From assembly GCA_016708305.1 (NCBI GenBank), contig JADJGB010000008.1:62001-126000 (forward strand): a stretch of 64,000 nt of DNA, in the 5' to 3' direction. Under the pieces are notes generated by a model, which was not told the origin of the DNA, ran no database searches, and saw only the letters and a list, made by a program, of their open reading frames with translations. The DNA comes from Sphingobacteriales bacterium. GTDB taxonomy: Bacteria > Bacteroidota > Bacteroidia > Chitinophagales > Chitinophagaceae. Below are positions 1-8,679 of the stretch, piece by piece. The position numbers and the translations under genes were made by a program. How positions within the stretch are numbered: position 1 is the stretch's first letter; each line of letters opens with the position of its first letter.

Positions 1-728
1 TCCAATCTAGCCCTTTTTTTGTCATTTGACTCTACAATAATCCAGGGACTGAAACTGGTGTGGGTTCGGGTAAGCATTTGGTCAATATAGTGCGTAAACT
101 TATTCCAAAGTTTTTGGCCTTGTTCATCCACAGGGCTGTACTTCCACTTTTTTAAAGGATTTTTTAACCTGCTTTTAAAACGATTCAGTTGTTCATCCTT
201 TGACACATCAAACCATAGTTTTATGATAGTAGTACCCGATTCGTAAAGCATGTGTTCAAATTCAGGAACCTGAACCATAAAGGTTTCATATTGATTAGAA
301 GTACAAAAACCCATCACCGGCTCCACCACTGCCCTGTTGTACCAGCTACGGTCAAAGAATACAATCTCGCCTCCATTGGGTAATTCTTTAATATATCGGT
401 TGAAATACCACTGCATTTTTTCAACTTCGGTAGGCCTATTGAGCGCTACCACTCGCATGGCACGTGGGTTAAGGTGCTCCGCAAAACGCCTGATGGTTCC
501 TCCTTTGCCAGAGGCATCACGGCCTTCAAATATTACAGCTACCTTCTTGTTATTTCTTTGAATCCAATTTTGTAAATTCACCAATTCTCCCTGCAAATGG
601 TTCAATTCCAATTCGTAAAAATAGGTTGACAGCGCTTCTTCATAAAGAGTATCTTCATGTCTGCTTTTTTTCAGAAAACGAAGCAAATCGTCCTTTTTTG
701 CCAAGGTTGCAAAATCAAGTAGTTCCAT
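1..728 (-). CDS. ppk2: Polyphosphate kinase 2 (PPK2) family protein, partial (C-terminus off the left edge)
   Basis: Minus-strand gene entering from the left edge; about 242 codons are visible. It starts MELLDFATLAKKDDLLRFL and shows the P-loop GRDASGKGG near residue 70 and the DRSWYNRAVVEP block near residue 125, the Walker A and lid/Walker B signatures of PPK2 enzymes. These enzymes move phosphate between polyphosphate and nucleotides in the cytoplasm. The class (ADP- or AMP-preferring) cannot be told from this part. The ATG at 728 is preceded by a Bacteroidota-type -7 box but no clear ribosome binding site. It is divergent from the arginine operon. Confidence 0.9.
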   Translation of the reverse strand, partial: MELLDFATLAKKDDLLRFLKKSRHEDTLYEEALSTYFYELELNHLQGELVNLQNWIQRNNKKVAVIFEGRDASGKGGTIRRFAEHLNPRAMRVVALNRPTEVEKMQWYFNRYIKELPNGGEIVFFDRSWYNRAVVEPVMGFCTSNQYETFMVQVPEFEHMLYESGTTIIKLWFDVSKDEQLNRFKSRLKNPLKKWKYSPVDEQGQKLWNKFTHYIDQMLTRTHTSFSPWIIVESNDKKRARL

Positions 729-733
729 ATTTG

Positions 734-762
734 CAAATTTACTCCAGTATTGTTACCTGCAA
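734..762 (-). promoter_or_regulatory. Putative promoter of the ppk2 gene
   Basis: On the minus strand TAAATTTG fits the Bacteroidota -7 box TAnnTTTG, with a TTG box 18 bp upstream. It lies so close to the ATG that the transcript would be nearly leaderless, which weakens the call. Confidence 0.3.
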
Positions 763-820
763 ATTAAAAAACGAATATTTTTTCTCCCTATTCGCAATTT
801 TTTGAGTATTTTTAAAGCCG

Positions 821-857
821 CTGGGCTTGTCTTAAAAGACAGGCTCAGTGTTTTTTG
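821..857 (+). terminator. Intrinsic-terminator hairpin in the leader of the arginine operon
   Basis: A 12-bp stem (821-832 with 837-848, two G-U pairs) with a TAAA loop is followed by TGTTTTTTG. It lies 24 bp before the argD ATG on the same strand. No plus-strand gene lies upstream because ppk2 is divergent, so it could be an attenuator or end a short leader RNA. Confidence 0.6.
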
Positions 858-880
858 TTTAGAAAATAATTATTAATAAG

Positions 881-2021
881 ATGAATTTATTCGACGTTTA
901 CCCTCTTAATAATGTTACCATCGTAAGAGCCAGCGGCTCCACCGTTTGGGACGAAAACGATCAACCTTATCTGGACATGTACGGCGGCCATGCCGTAATC
1001 AGTATTGGGCATACACACCCACATTGGGTGCAGCGAATTGAAAAACAATTGAAAAAATTGCTTTCTATTCTAATTCGATTATTATTCCATTACAAAAAGA
1101 GCTGGCCGAAAAATTAGGAAAAATTTCAGGTAAGGAAGATTATCAGTTGTTTTTGTGCAACTCTGGCGCTGAAGCAAATGAAAATGCTTTGAAACTGGCT
1201 TCCTTTCAAAATGGCAGAAAAAAATCGTTGCTTTCGGCAAAGCATTTCACGGAAGAACCTCGCTGGCTGTTTCGGCTACCGACAATAGAAATTATATTGC
1301 ACCCGTAAATGAAACCGATAATGTTGTATTCCTTCCGTTTAATGATGAAGCGGCTTTGCAACAATATTTTGACCAGCATGGCAATGAGGTTTCATCTGTC
1401 ATCATTTAAGGTATTCAGGGAGTAGGCGGTATCAATGTGGCTACTACCGATTTTTTGCAATTGATAAGACAGCTTTGCGATAAACACGGCGCTGTGTTCA
1501 TTGCCGATAGTGTGCAATGTGGCTATGGCAGAACAGGAAGATTTTTCAGTCATGATTGTGCAGGTGTTAATGCAGACATCTATTCGATGGCCAAAGGCAT
1601 GGGCAACGGATTTCCGGTGGCCGGTATCATAATTGCTCCACATATCAAACCCAAACATTTTCAATTAGGTACTACTTTTGGTGGCAATCATCTGGCTTGT
1701 GCGGCAGCGCTGGCTGTGCTGGAAATAATGGAAGAAGACAACCTGATGGACAACGCCACAAAAATGGGAAACTATCTGATGGAAGAATTGAAAAAAACAG
1801 AACCTCTGAAAAATATTCGTGGCAGAGGTTTAATGATTGGTTTTGACGTGCCGGAGGCAATAGGTACGCTGAGAAAAAATCTTCTCAACAATCAAAATAT
1901 TTTCACAGGCATGGCAAATCCAAATGTCATCCGTGTATTGCCATCATTAGCTTTACAAAAATCAGATGCAGACAAATTTTTGAAAGCAGTAAGATTAGAA
2001 ATAGAACATTTAAAAAATTAA
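881..2021 (+). pseudogene. argD: N-acyl-ornithine/acetylornithine aminotransferase, broken by two frameshifts and a stop
   Basis: The three-frame composite is a full-length class III aminotransferase. It has the N-terminus MNLFDVYPLNN, the NSGAEANENALKLAS block, FGKAFHGRTSLAVS, and ADSVQCGYGRTGRFFSHD leading to the PLP-lysine region SMAKGMGNGFPVAG. Reading frame is lost at 1052-1057 and near 1216-1222; each site needs one more A in an A-run to restore it. An in-frame TAA near 1408 replaces the Glu of the family's EGIQGVGGI motif. ArgD transaminates N-acyl-glutamate semialdehyde in arginine synthesis. It is the first gene of the operon, 30 bp before argF'. The lesions are either decay or assembly error. 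Confidence 0.85.
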
Positions 2022-2051
2022 ACCCAATATTCATTCTCTAAGATTAAGAAA

Positions 2052-3017
2052 ATGTCCTTATTAAAAAACAAAAATTTCGTAAGCGCAGAAGACGCTACTG
2101 ATATTAATGGCTTGGTCAATATAGCGCTGGAATACAAAGCAAATCCTTTAAAAGATAAGATACTGGGCGACGGCAAACGAATCGGCTGCCTGTTTTTGAA
2201 TCCCAGTATGCGTACCCGATTGAGTACACAGGTGGCTGCCCGCAATCTGGGAATGGAGCCAATTATCTTCAACGTAGGTAGCGAAGGCTGGCAACTGGAG
2301 TTTGAGGAAGAAGCGATTATGAGCGGTTCCAAATCAGAACATGTAAAAGATGCAGCGCCAATTTTTGGAAAATACTTTGACGTGCTGGCAATACGCACTT
2401 TTCCATCGCTGGCAAATAAAGAAGATGATTACAGTGAGTTATATATTAATCAGTTTATTAAATATGCAGGAATTCCTATCGTGAGTTTGGAGAGCGCAAC
2501 GCTGCATCCGTTGCAAAGTCTGACAGATATTATTACTATTCAGGAAACTTTCAAAGAAAAGCGCAAACCCAAAGTGGTGCTTACCTGGGCGCCCCATGTA
2601 AAAGCACTTCCGCAATGCGTGGCGAATAGTTTTTCGCAATGGACAAGTCAATGGGGCGAAGCAGATTTTGTAATTACCCACCCGGAGGATTACGAATTAG
2701 ATACAAAATTCACCAACAGCGCTGTGATAGAGCATGATCAGAACAAAGCATTGGAAGGCGCTGATTATGTATATGTAAAAAACTGGAGTACCTATACCGA
2801 TTACGGAAAAATATACTGCAACGATCCCGAATGGATGCTGACACTCGACAAGCTGAAGCAAACAAATAATGCAAAGGTAATGCACTGCCTGCCCGTAAGA
2901 AGAAATGTGGAACTGAGTGATGAAATTCTGGACAGCAGCCATAGCTTAGTTACTCAGGAAGCAGGCAACAGAGTGTGGGCAGCACAGGCAGTATTGAGCG
3001 AAATATTAAAACCTTAA
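2052..3017 (+). CDS. argF': N-succinylornithine/N-acetylornithine carbamoyltransferase
   Basis: This 321-residue intact enzyme transfers carbamoyl phosphate to N-acylated ornithine, a step special to Bacteroidota and Xanthomonads. The carbamoyl-phosphate loop is NPSMRTRLSTQ (residues 50-60), then HPLQSLTD and the HCLPVRRNVELSD motif near residue 278. The SGSKSEHVKD segment has Ser95 where, from memory of the literature, acetyl-specific enzymes carry a Glu; Ser or Pro there is linked to the succinyl substrate. The ATG at 2052 follows argD by 30 bp. The product would go to the M20 deacylase encoded at 3865. Confidence 0.9.
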   Translation: MSLLKNKNFVSAEDATDINGLVNIALEYKANPLKDKILGDGKRIGCLFLNPSMRTRLSTQVAARNLGMEPIIFNVGSEGWQLEFEEEAIMSGSKSEHVKDAAPIFGKYFDVLAIRTFPSLANKEDDYSELYINQFIKYAGIPIVSLESATLHPLQSLTDIITIQETFKEKRKPKVVLTWAPHVKALPQCVANSFSQWTSQWGEADFVITHPEDYELDTKFTNSAVIEHDQNKALEGADYVYVKNWSTYTDYGKIYCNDPEWMLTLDKLKQTNNAKVMHCLPVRRNVELSDEILDSSHSLVTQEAGNRVWAAQAVLSEILKP

Positions 3018-3026
3018 AAACCTCTT

Positions 3027-3843
3027 ATGGAATCATTATTTGTAATAAAATAGGAGGTAATGTAATAGACAATGCAGAAGCATTAACCATATTTCTCGCA
3101 GATTTTGCAAGAGTGAAAGGCAAATGTATCCTGGTGCATGGCGGTGGAAAGATTGCAACCAAAATAGGAGACAAATTGGGTATCGAATCTAAATATGTCA
3201 ATGGTCGTAGAATTACGGATGATGAAACGATTGATATGGTTACGATGGTGTATGGCGGATTGGTGAACAAAAAGATAGTAGCTCAATTACAATCATTACA
3301 CTGTAATGCCATAGGCCTAACCGGTGCTGATGCCAACATTATTCCGGCTACCAAACGCCCGTTGGTCACACTCTCTGTTGCTGATGAAAAAAAGGAAGTA
3401 GATTTTGGATGGGTAGGGAGACATTAAAACCGACAAACTAAATGTTCAAAATGCAAAACACTTGTTAGATTCGGGTTTCGTTCCTGTGTTTGCTCCGCTC
3501 ACCCACGACGAGCTTGGGCATATTTTAAACACCAACGCAGATACCATTGCCTCGTCATTAGCAGTGGCTTTATCTGCTTATTACGATGTAAGACTGATTT
3601 ATTGTTTTGAAAAAAAAGGTGTTCTTGAAAATGTGGAAGACGATAATTCGGTCATCAAAAAAATCAATCGCGAAAAATATAAACAATTGATTGATGAGAA
3701 AAAAATTATTTGAAGGCATCCTACCGAAAATTGATAATGCATTTTCAGCCATTGATGCCGGCGTAAAGCAGGTGTTGATTGGCCATGCAGACGATTTGTT
3801 GAGAAATACAACCGATAATAACGAAGGCACTTTAATTTTCTAA
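3027..3843 (+). pseudogene. argB: Acetylglutamate kinase, broken by three frameshifts
   Basis: The composite runs MESLFVIK-IGGNVIDN, ILVHGGGKIATKIG, GRRITDDETIDMV, GLTGADANII, FGWVG-DIKTDKLN, LNTNADTIASSLAVAL and ends ILPKIDNAFSAIDAG, which is a full amino-acid kinase fold. One A is missing near 3050 (AAAATAGG), one base is extra near 3416-3421 (TAGGGAGAC), and one A is extra in the run near 3701-3707. The native start is the ATG at 3027; an ORF opening at 2975 arises only because the first frameshift hides it. ArgB phosphorylates N-acyl-glutamate early in the pathway. Confidence 0.85.
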
Positions 3844-3864
3844 ACCAGCGTTAATCAAAAAAGA

Positions 3865-4929
3865 ATGACAGAAAAACTTTATTCAGAAGCAATTAGCCTT
3901 TTAAAAAAATTGATTGAAACGCCCAGTTTTAGCAGAGAAGAAGACAAAACTGCGGAAATTATTATTAATTACCTTAATGGTTATAATATCCCTTGTGAAA
4001 GACGTGGCAACAATATCATCAGCCAAAATAAATTTTATAACAAAGCTAAACCTACAATTCTCTTAAACTCACATCATGATACCGTCAAACCCAATCCAAA
4101 TTACACATTGAATCCTTTTGAGCCTATAGAAAAAGAAGGAAAGCTGTACGGGTTAGGGAGTAATGATGCAGGAGGTTGCTTAGTGTCTTTAATAGCAACA
4201 TTTATCTATTTTTATAATCAGGAGAACCTCCAATATAATATCATGCTGGTAGCCAGCGCCGAAGAAGAAATTTCGGGGGTGAATGGTATTGAAGCGGTAG
4301 TGGACCAGTTGCCTCAAATTGGATTTGCCATAGTTGGCGAACCAACTCTAAAACAAATGGCTGTTGCCGAAAGAGGATTATTGGTTCTGGATTGCACAAG
4401 CCAGGGACAAGCCGGCCATGCTGCCCGAAATGAAGGAATCAATGCAATAGAAATAGCTATTAAGGACATAGAATGGTTTCATAACTACCGGTTTGATCGG
4501 GTTTCGGAACTATTGGGCGAAAACAAAATGACCGTTACCGTTATTGAAACTGAAAATAAAGCACATAATGTAATACCTGCCCTTTGCAAATTTGTAGTGG
4601 ACATCAGAGTGAATGAACTTTATACTTTTCAGGAAGTGCTTAAAATTATCAAAGCCAATGTACATTCAGAGGTTCAGGAGCGTTCTACAAGGTTACGATC
4701 CACCTCCATTCCGATAGACCACCCTATTGTAAAGGCGGGAATTGAAATGGGTAAAACCTGCTATGGCTCTCCCACCACTTCCGACAAGGCATTGATGCCT
4801 TTTCCTGGGCTAAAAATGGGGCCTGGCGATAGCGCAAGAAGCCATTCGCCTGATGAATTTATTTATCTGAAAGAAATTGAAGAAGGCATTAATGACTACA
4901 TTGAAATCCTTAAAAAGGTAGTTTTGTAA
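3865..4929 (+). CDS. argE: M20 family metallohydrolase, N-acyl-ornithine/citrulline deacylase
   Basis: 354 residues, intact, cytoplasmic. Metal-ligand motifs of the M20 family are visible: HHD at 70-72 within LLNSHHDTVKP, GLGSNDAGG with Asp101, SAEEEISG with Glu133/Glu134, and GEPT. A dimerisation domain follows (about 165-270). In this operon it should remove the acyl group from N-acyl-citrulline made by the upstream carbamoyltransferase. Related enzymes are annotated as DapE/ArgE, so the exact acyl group is uncertain. It starts 21 bp after the argB stop and precedes argH by 51 bp. Confidence 0.85.
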   Translation: MTEKLYSEAISLLKKLIETPSFSREEDKTAEIIINYLNGYNIPCERRGNNIISQNKFYNKAKPTILLNSHHDTVKPNPNYTLNPFEPIEKEGKLYGLGSNDAGGCLVSLIATFIYFYNQENLQYNIMLVASAEEEISGVNGIEAVVDQLPQIGFAIVGEPTLKQMAVAERGLLVLDCTSQGQAGHAARNEGINAIEIAIKDIEWFHNYRFDRVSELLGENKMTVTVIETENKAHNVIPALCKFVVDIRVNELYTFQEVLKIIKANVHSEVQERSTRLRSTSIPIDHPIVKAGIEMGKTCYGSPTTSDKALMPFPGLKMGPGDSARSHSPDEFIYLKEIEEGINDYIEILKKVVL

Positions 4930-4980
4930 AATAAATCATTTAATATACAGTTTGACAAAGCCAAAAAATTTGTACGCATT

Positions 4981-6321
4981 ATGAAGCTCTGGCAAAAAAA
5001 TACGGATTCACTAAAGGAAGTAGAAACCTTTACAGTAGGCAACGACCGTGAAATGGATATGTATCTGGCACGTTTTGATGTGCTGGGTTCACTGGCGCAT
5101 ATTCAAATGTTGGAATCAGTGGGTTTACTTTCAAGTGATGAATTAGTAAAACTACAATCAGCGCTTAAAGAAATTTATAATGATATTCAGCAATCGGCTT
5201 TCCGTTTGCAACCGGATGTGGAAGACATTCACTCTCAAGTGGAATTGCTACTCACACAAAACTTAGGCGATATAGGCAAAAAAATTCATAGTGCACGAAG
5301 TCGTAACGATCAGGTGCTGGTTGATTTGAAACTTTTTTTAAGAAGTGAAATTGAAGCAATAGTAAATACTGTTGTTCCATTTTTCGAACTCCTGCAAACC
5401 CAGAGCGAAAAATACAAAACATATTTGCTTCCGGGTTACACACACTTGCAATTGGCCATGCCCTCTTCATTTGGCCTGTGGTTTGGCGCTTACGCCGAAA
5501 GTTTGGTTGACGATTTGATAACGCTCAGGAGCGCTTTTGAGGTAGTGAATAAAAATCCTTTGGGCTCTGCTGCTGGCTATGGTTCTTCATTTCCCATCAA
5601 CAGACAGATGACAACCGATTTGCTCGGTTTTGCATCACTTAATTACAATGTGGTTTATGCACAAATGGGGCGCGGCAAAGCCGAAAGAGTGGTGGCGCAG
5701 GCTTTGGCAAATATCGCCGACACACTTGCCCGCCTCAGTATGGACATGTGTTTGTATCTGAATCAGAATTTCGGTTTTGTTTCATTTCCGCCGGAGTTGA
5801 CAACAGGCAGCAGCATTATGCCCCACAAAAAAAATCCAGATGTTTTTGAACTTATTCGTTCCCATTGCAACCGCATCAAAGCATTGCCCAACGAAATCAT
5901 GATGATGACTGCCAACCTGCCTTCGGGTTATCATCGGGATTTGCAATTCCTGAAGGAGCACCTGTTTCCGGCTTTTACAACAATAAAAAATTGTATTGAA
6001 ATGGCAGGACTGATGTTGAGCAATATTGAAATAAAACCCGATTTATTAAAAGATGAAAAATATAAATACCTGTTTACCGTTGACTTGGTTAATCAATATG
6101 TAATGCAGGGGGCGCCTTTCAGGGATGCGTATATCAAAGTAGGCATAGCGGTTGAGGATGGCAGCTATATGCCGCCAATACAAAAAGAAACGCCTGCTAA
6201 TCCACATCAGGGCAGTATCCATAACTTGTGCAATAGCGAAATAAAAAACATGATGGAACAAGTAGTTCGCTCATTTGAATTTGATAAAATTCATCTGGCA
6301 TTGGAGAATTTGTTGAAATAA
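4981..6321 (+). CDS. argH: Argininosuccinate lyase
   Basis: 446 residues, intact. It has the fumarase/aspartase superfamily signature GSSIMPHKKNPDVFELIR around residues 277-293, the SARSRNDQV block near 106-114 and the PGYTHLQLAMPSSFG block. It cleaves argininosuccinate to arginine and fumarate, the last step of the pathway. It is the last gene of the operon and faces the convergent oligopeptidase gene with a 70-bp gap. No argG or argC is in the window. Confidence 0.95.
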   Translation: MKLWQKNTDSLKEVETFTVGNDREMDMYLARFDVLGSLAHIQMLESVGLLSSDELVKLQSALKEIYNDIQQSAFRLQPDVEDIHSQVELLLTQNLGDIGKKIHSARSRNDQVLVDLKLFLRSEIEAIVNTVVPFFELLQTQSEKYKTYLLPGYTHLQLAMPSSFGLWFGAYAESLVDDLITLRSAFEVVNKNPLGSAAGYGSSFPINRQMTTDLLGFASLNYNVVYAQMGRGKAERVVAQALANIADTLARLSMDMCLYLNQNFGFVSFPPELTTGSSIMPHKKNPDVFELIRSHCNRIKALPNEIMMMTANLPSGYHRDLQFLKEHLFPAFTTIKNCIEMAGLMLSNIEIKPDLLKDEKYKYLFTVDLVNQYVMQGAPFRDAYIKVGIAVEDGSYMPPIQKETPANPHQGSIHNLCNSEIKNMMEQVVRSFEFDKIHLALENLLK

Positions 6322-6390
6322 AAGATTAGTTCAACGCTAAATCTTCGAATAAAAATTCCGAATAAGAAAAGAATCACTCTTACTTCATCA

Positions 6391-8544
6391 TTATCCATTC
6401 TCTCCTCTCCCTTCAAGCTTGAGCACAAAGGCATACATCAGCGCCACATCCTTCAGATAGTCAAAACGACCCGAAGCGCCGCCATGTCCAAAATCCATGT
6501 TGGTATGCAGCAGTACTATATTTTTGTCGGTTTTCAAATCACGTAATTTAGCAACCCACTTTGCAGGTTCAAAATATTGCACCTGGCTGTCATGTAACCC
6601 CGTGGTTATCAGCAGATTAGGATAATTTTTCTTCTCTACATTTTCATAAGGCGAATAACTTTTCATATAAAAATAGGCATCTATATTTTCGGGGTTTCCC
6701 CACTCGTCATATTCATTAGTAGTGAGTGGAATAGTAGGATCGAGCATGGTGTTCACCACATCCACAAACGGCACATCGGCAATGATACCATGAAACAAAT
6801 CCGGAGCCATATTAGCTACAGCACCCATCAGCAGGCCGCCGGCGCTGCCTCCATTGGCATACAGGTGTTGCGGAGCGGTATATTTATTAGCCACCAGATA
6901 TTTGCCACAATCAATAAAATCCGTAAAAGTATTTTTCTTCTTCATCATCTTACCGTCTTCGTACCATGCCCTCCCCATTTCCTGTCCGCCACGTATATGA
7001 GCCAGCGCATACACAAAACCTCGGTCGAGCAGGCTGATACGATTACTGCTAAAACCAGGATTCATGGAGTTTCCGTAAGAGCCGTAAGCATATAAAAACA
7101 CCGGTTGTTTACCATTCTTTTCAAACCCCTTTTTATAAACCAGATCCATAGGCACTTTGGCTCCATCTAACGCAGTTACCCACACCCGCTCCGACTGATA
7201 ATTTTTTGGATTGTAGCCACCCAAAACCGGTTGCTGTTTTTTAAGTACCCTTTTTCCGGTTGCCAGATTGTAATCATAAACTGATGAGGGCGTGGTAAGC
7301 GAAGTAAAATTAAATCGTAATACCTGGGATTTATATTCATTAGCCGATGTGGGCAATGCAGTGTAAACCGGCTCATCAAAAGGCAGGTAATCATCCTTTC
7401 CTGTCTTTTTATTGATCATTCTAATTTGATCTAAAGCGTCCTTTTTCTCCGACAAAACAATATACTCTTTATACAAAATCACATTTTGCAATAAAACATT
7501 ATTTCGATGCGAAATAAATTCTTTCCAGTTCTCAACTCCTGTTTTTGTCAAGGGCGTTTTCATCAGTTTGAAGTTCAATGCATCTTTATTAGTGGTGATA
7601 AAAAAAGCATTATCATCAGCATCCACCTCATACAGCACATCTTTCATGCGCGGTTGAAACACTTTAAATTTATCTGCCGGGCGGTTTGCATCCAGATACC
7701 TTACTTCGCTTGACAAAGTGGCTTCTGATACAATGAGAAGAAAATTATCAGCTCTTGTTTTGGTTACAGCAATATAGTTAGTGTTGTCCTTTTCTTCATA
7801 CACCACCACATCTTTTTCCGGTGCACTATTCAATATATGCCTTTTAATTTTTTCTGATAATAGTGTATTAGGATTGTTAGCGGTATAAAAAATGGTTCGG
7901 CTATCATTTGCCCACACGTAATTGGAGGAGGTGTTTTTAATACCCTGATCAAATATTTTACCTGTTTTCAAATCCTTAACCTTCATGTTATATTGGCGGC
8001 GGGATACCGTATCCTCGCCAAACACAAGCAGGTTATTATCGGGGCTGATATTGAATCCGCTTACAGAGAAATAAGCATGACCTTTTGCCATTTCATCTAC
8101 ATCTAACAATACTTCTTCGGGCGCTGACAGACTGCCTTTTTTACGGCAGAATTTATAATATTGCTTGCCTTCTTCGGTTCTGGTATAGTAGTAATACCCT
8201 TTTTTCAATACAGGCACCGTTTCATCCTTTTCCTTAATTCGGCCTTTCATTTCTTTGAAAAGCTTATCCTGCAAGGCTTCGGTGCCTTTCATCATCGTTT
8301 TCAGATATTTGTTTTCATCCTCAAGATACTTTACCACAGTGTTGCTGTCGAGACCCTGTTTAAAATAGTCAATCATCCAATAATAAGGGTCGCTCACCAT
8401 ATCTCCATGAATGTCCCGTACATGTTCTTTCTTTTCGGCAATTGGAGGAACTGCAGCGGGCCAGGTTATTTTTTGTTGTGCCAAAGTATTTTTGTTTGCT
8501 ATCATTATGCAAAATATTGAGAGAATTAGAAAAGATTTATTCAT
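6391..8544 (-). CDS. ptrB: S9A prolyl oligopeptidase family, oligopeptidase B-like
   Basis: 717 residues. The N-terminal hydrophobic segment MNKSFLILSIFCIMIANKNT followed by LAQQ suggests export to the periplasm. A beta-propeller spans about 40-440 and the alpha/beta-hydrolase domain follows. The catalytic triad is readable: Ser567 in NGGSAGGLL, Asp652 in GLHDSQV and His687 in FGHGGASGR. The stretches RGGQEMGRAWYEDGK and LTTNEYDEWGNP are typical of oligopeptidase B, which cleaves peptides after Lys/Arg. It stands alone on the minus strand. Confidence 0.9.
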   Translation of the reverse strand: MNKSFLILSIFCIMIANKNTLAQQKITWPAAVPPIAEKKEHVRDIHGDMVSDPYYWMIDYFKQGLDSNTVVKYLEDENKYLKTMMKGTEALQDKLFKEMKGRIKEKDETVPVLKKGYYYYTRTEEGKQYYKFCRKKGSLSAPEEVLLDVDEMAKGHAYFSVSGFNISPDNNLLVFGEDTVSRRQYNMKVKDLKTGKIFDQGIKNTSSNYVWANDSRTIFYTANNPNTLLSEKIKRHILNSAPEKDVVVYEEKDNTNYIAVTKTRADNFLLIVSEATLSSEVRYLDANRPADKFKVFQPRMKDVLYEVDADDNAFFITTNKDALNFKLMKTPLTKTGVENWKEFISHRNNVLLQNVILYKEYIVLSEKKDALDQIRMINKKTGKDDYLPFDEPVYTALPTSANEYKSQVLRFNFTSLTTPSSVYDYNLATGKRVLKKQQPVLGGYNPKNYQSERVWVTALDGAKVPMDLVYKKGFEKNGKQPVFLYAYGSYGNSMNPGFSSNRISLLDRGFVYALAHIRGGQEMGRAWYEDGKMMKKKNTFTDFIDCGKYLVANKYTAPQHLYANGGSAGGLLMGAVANMAPDLFHGIIADVPFVDVVNTMLDPTIPLTTNEYDEWGNPENIDAYFYMKSYSPYENVEKKNYPNLLITTGLHDSQVQYFEPAKWVAKLRDLKTDKNIVLLHTNMDFGHGGASGRFDYLKDVALMYAFVLKLEGRGENG

Positions 8545-8679
8545 AATTGAGATGATTTATTGTGTACAAAAGATCGTTTATGTGCCTGACCTTCCAGCGC
8601 TTTATATTTTATGGTATCGAAAAGCTTATAACAAATAATTGGAGGATACATTTTGTTTTAATTCTATCGCCAAATTAAG

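Noticed and set aside
2975..3427. ORF start for argB at 2975 overlapping argF'
   Set aside because: The native start MESLFVIK is at 3027; the 2975 frame only appears because one A is missing near 3050.
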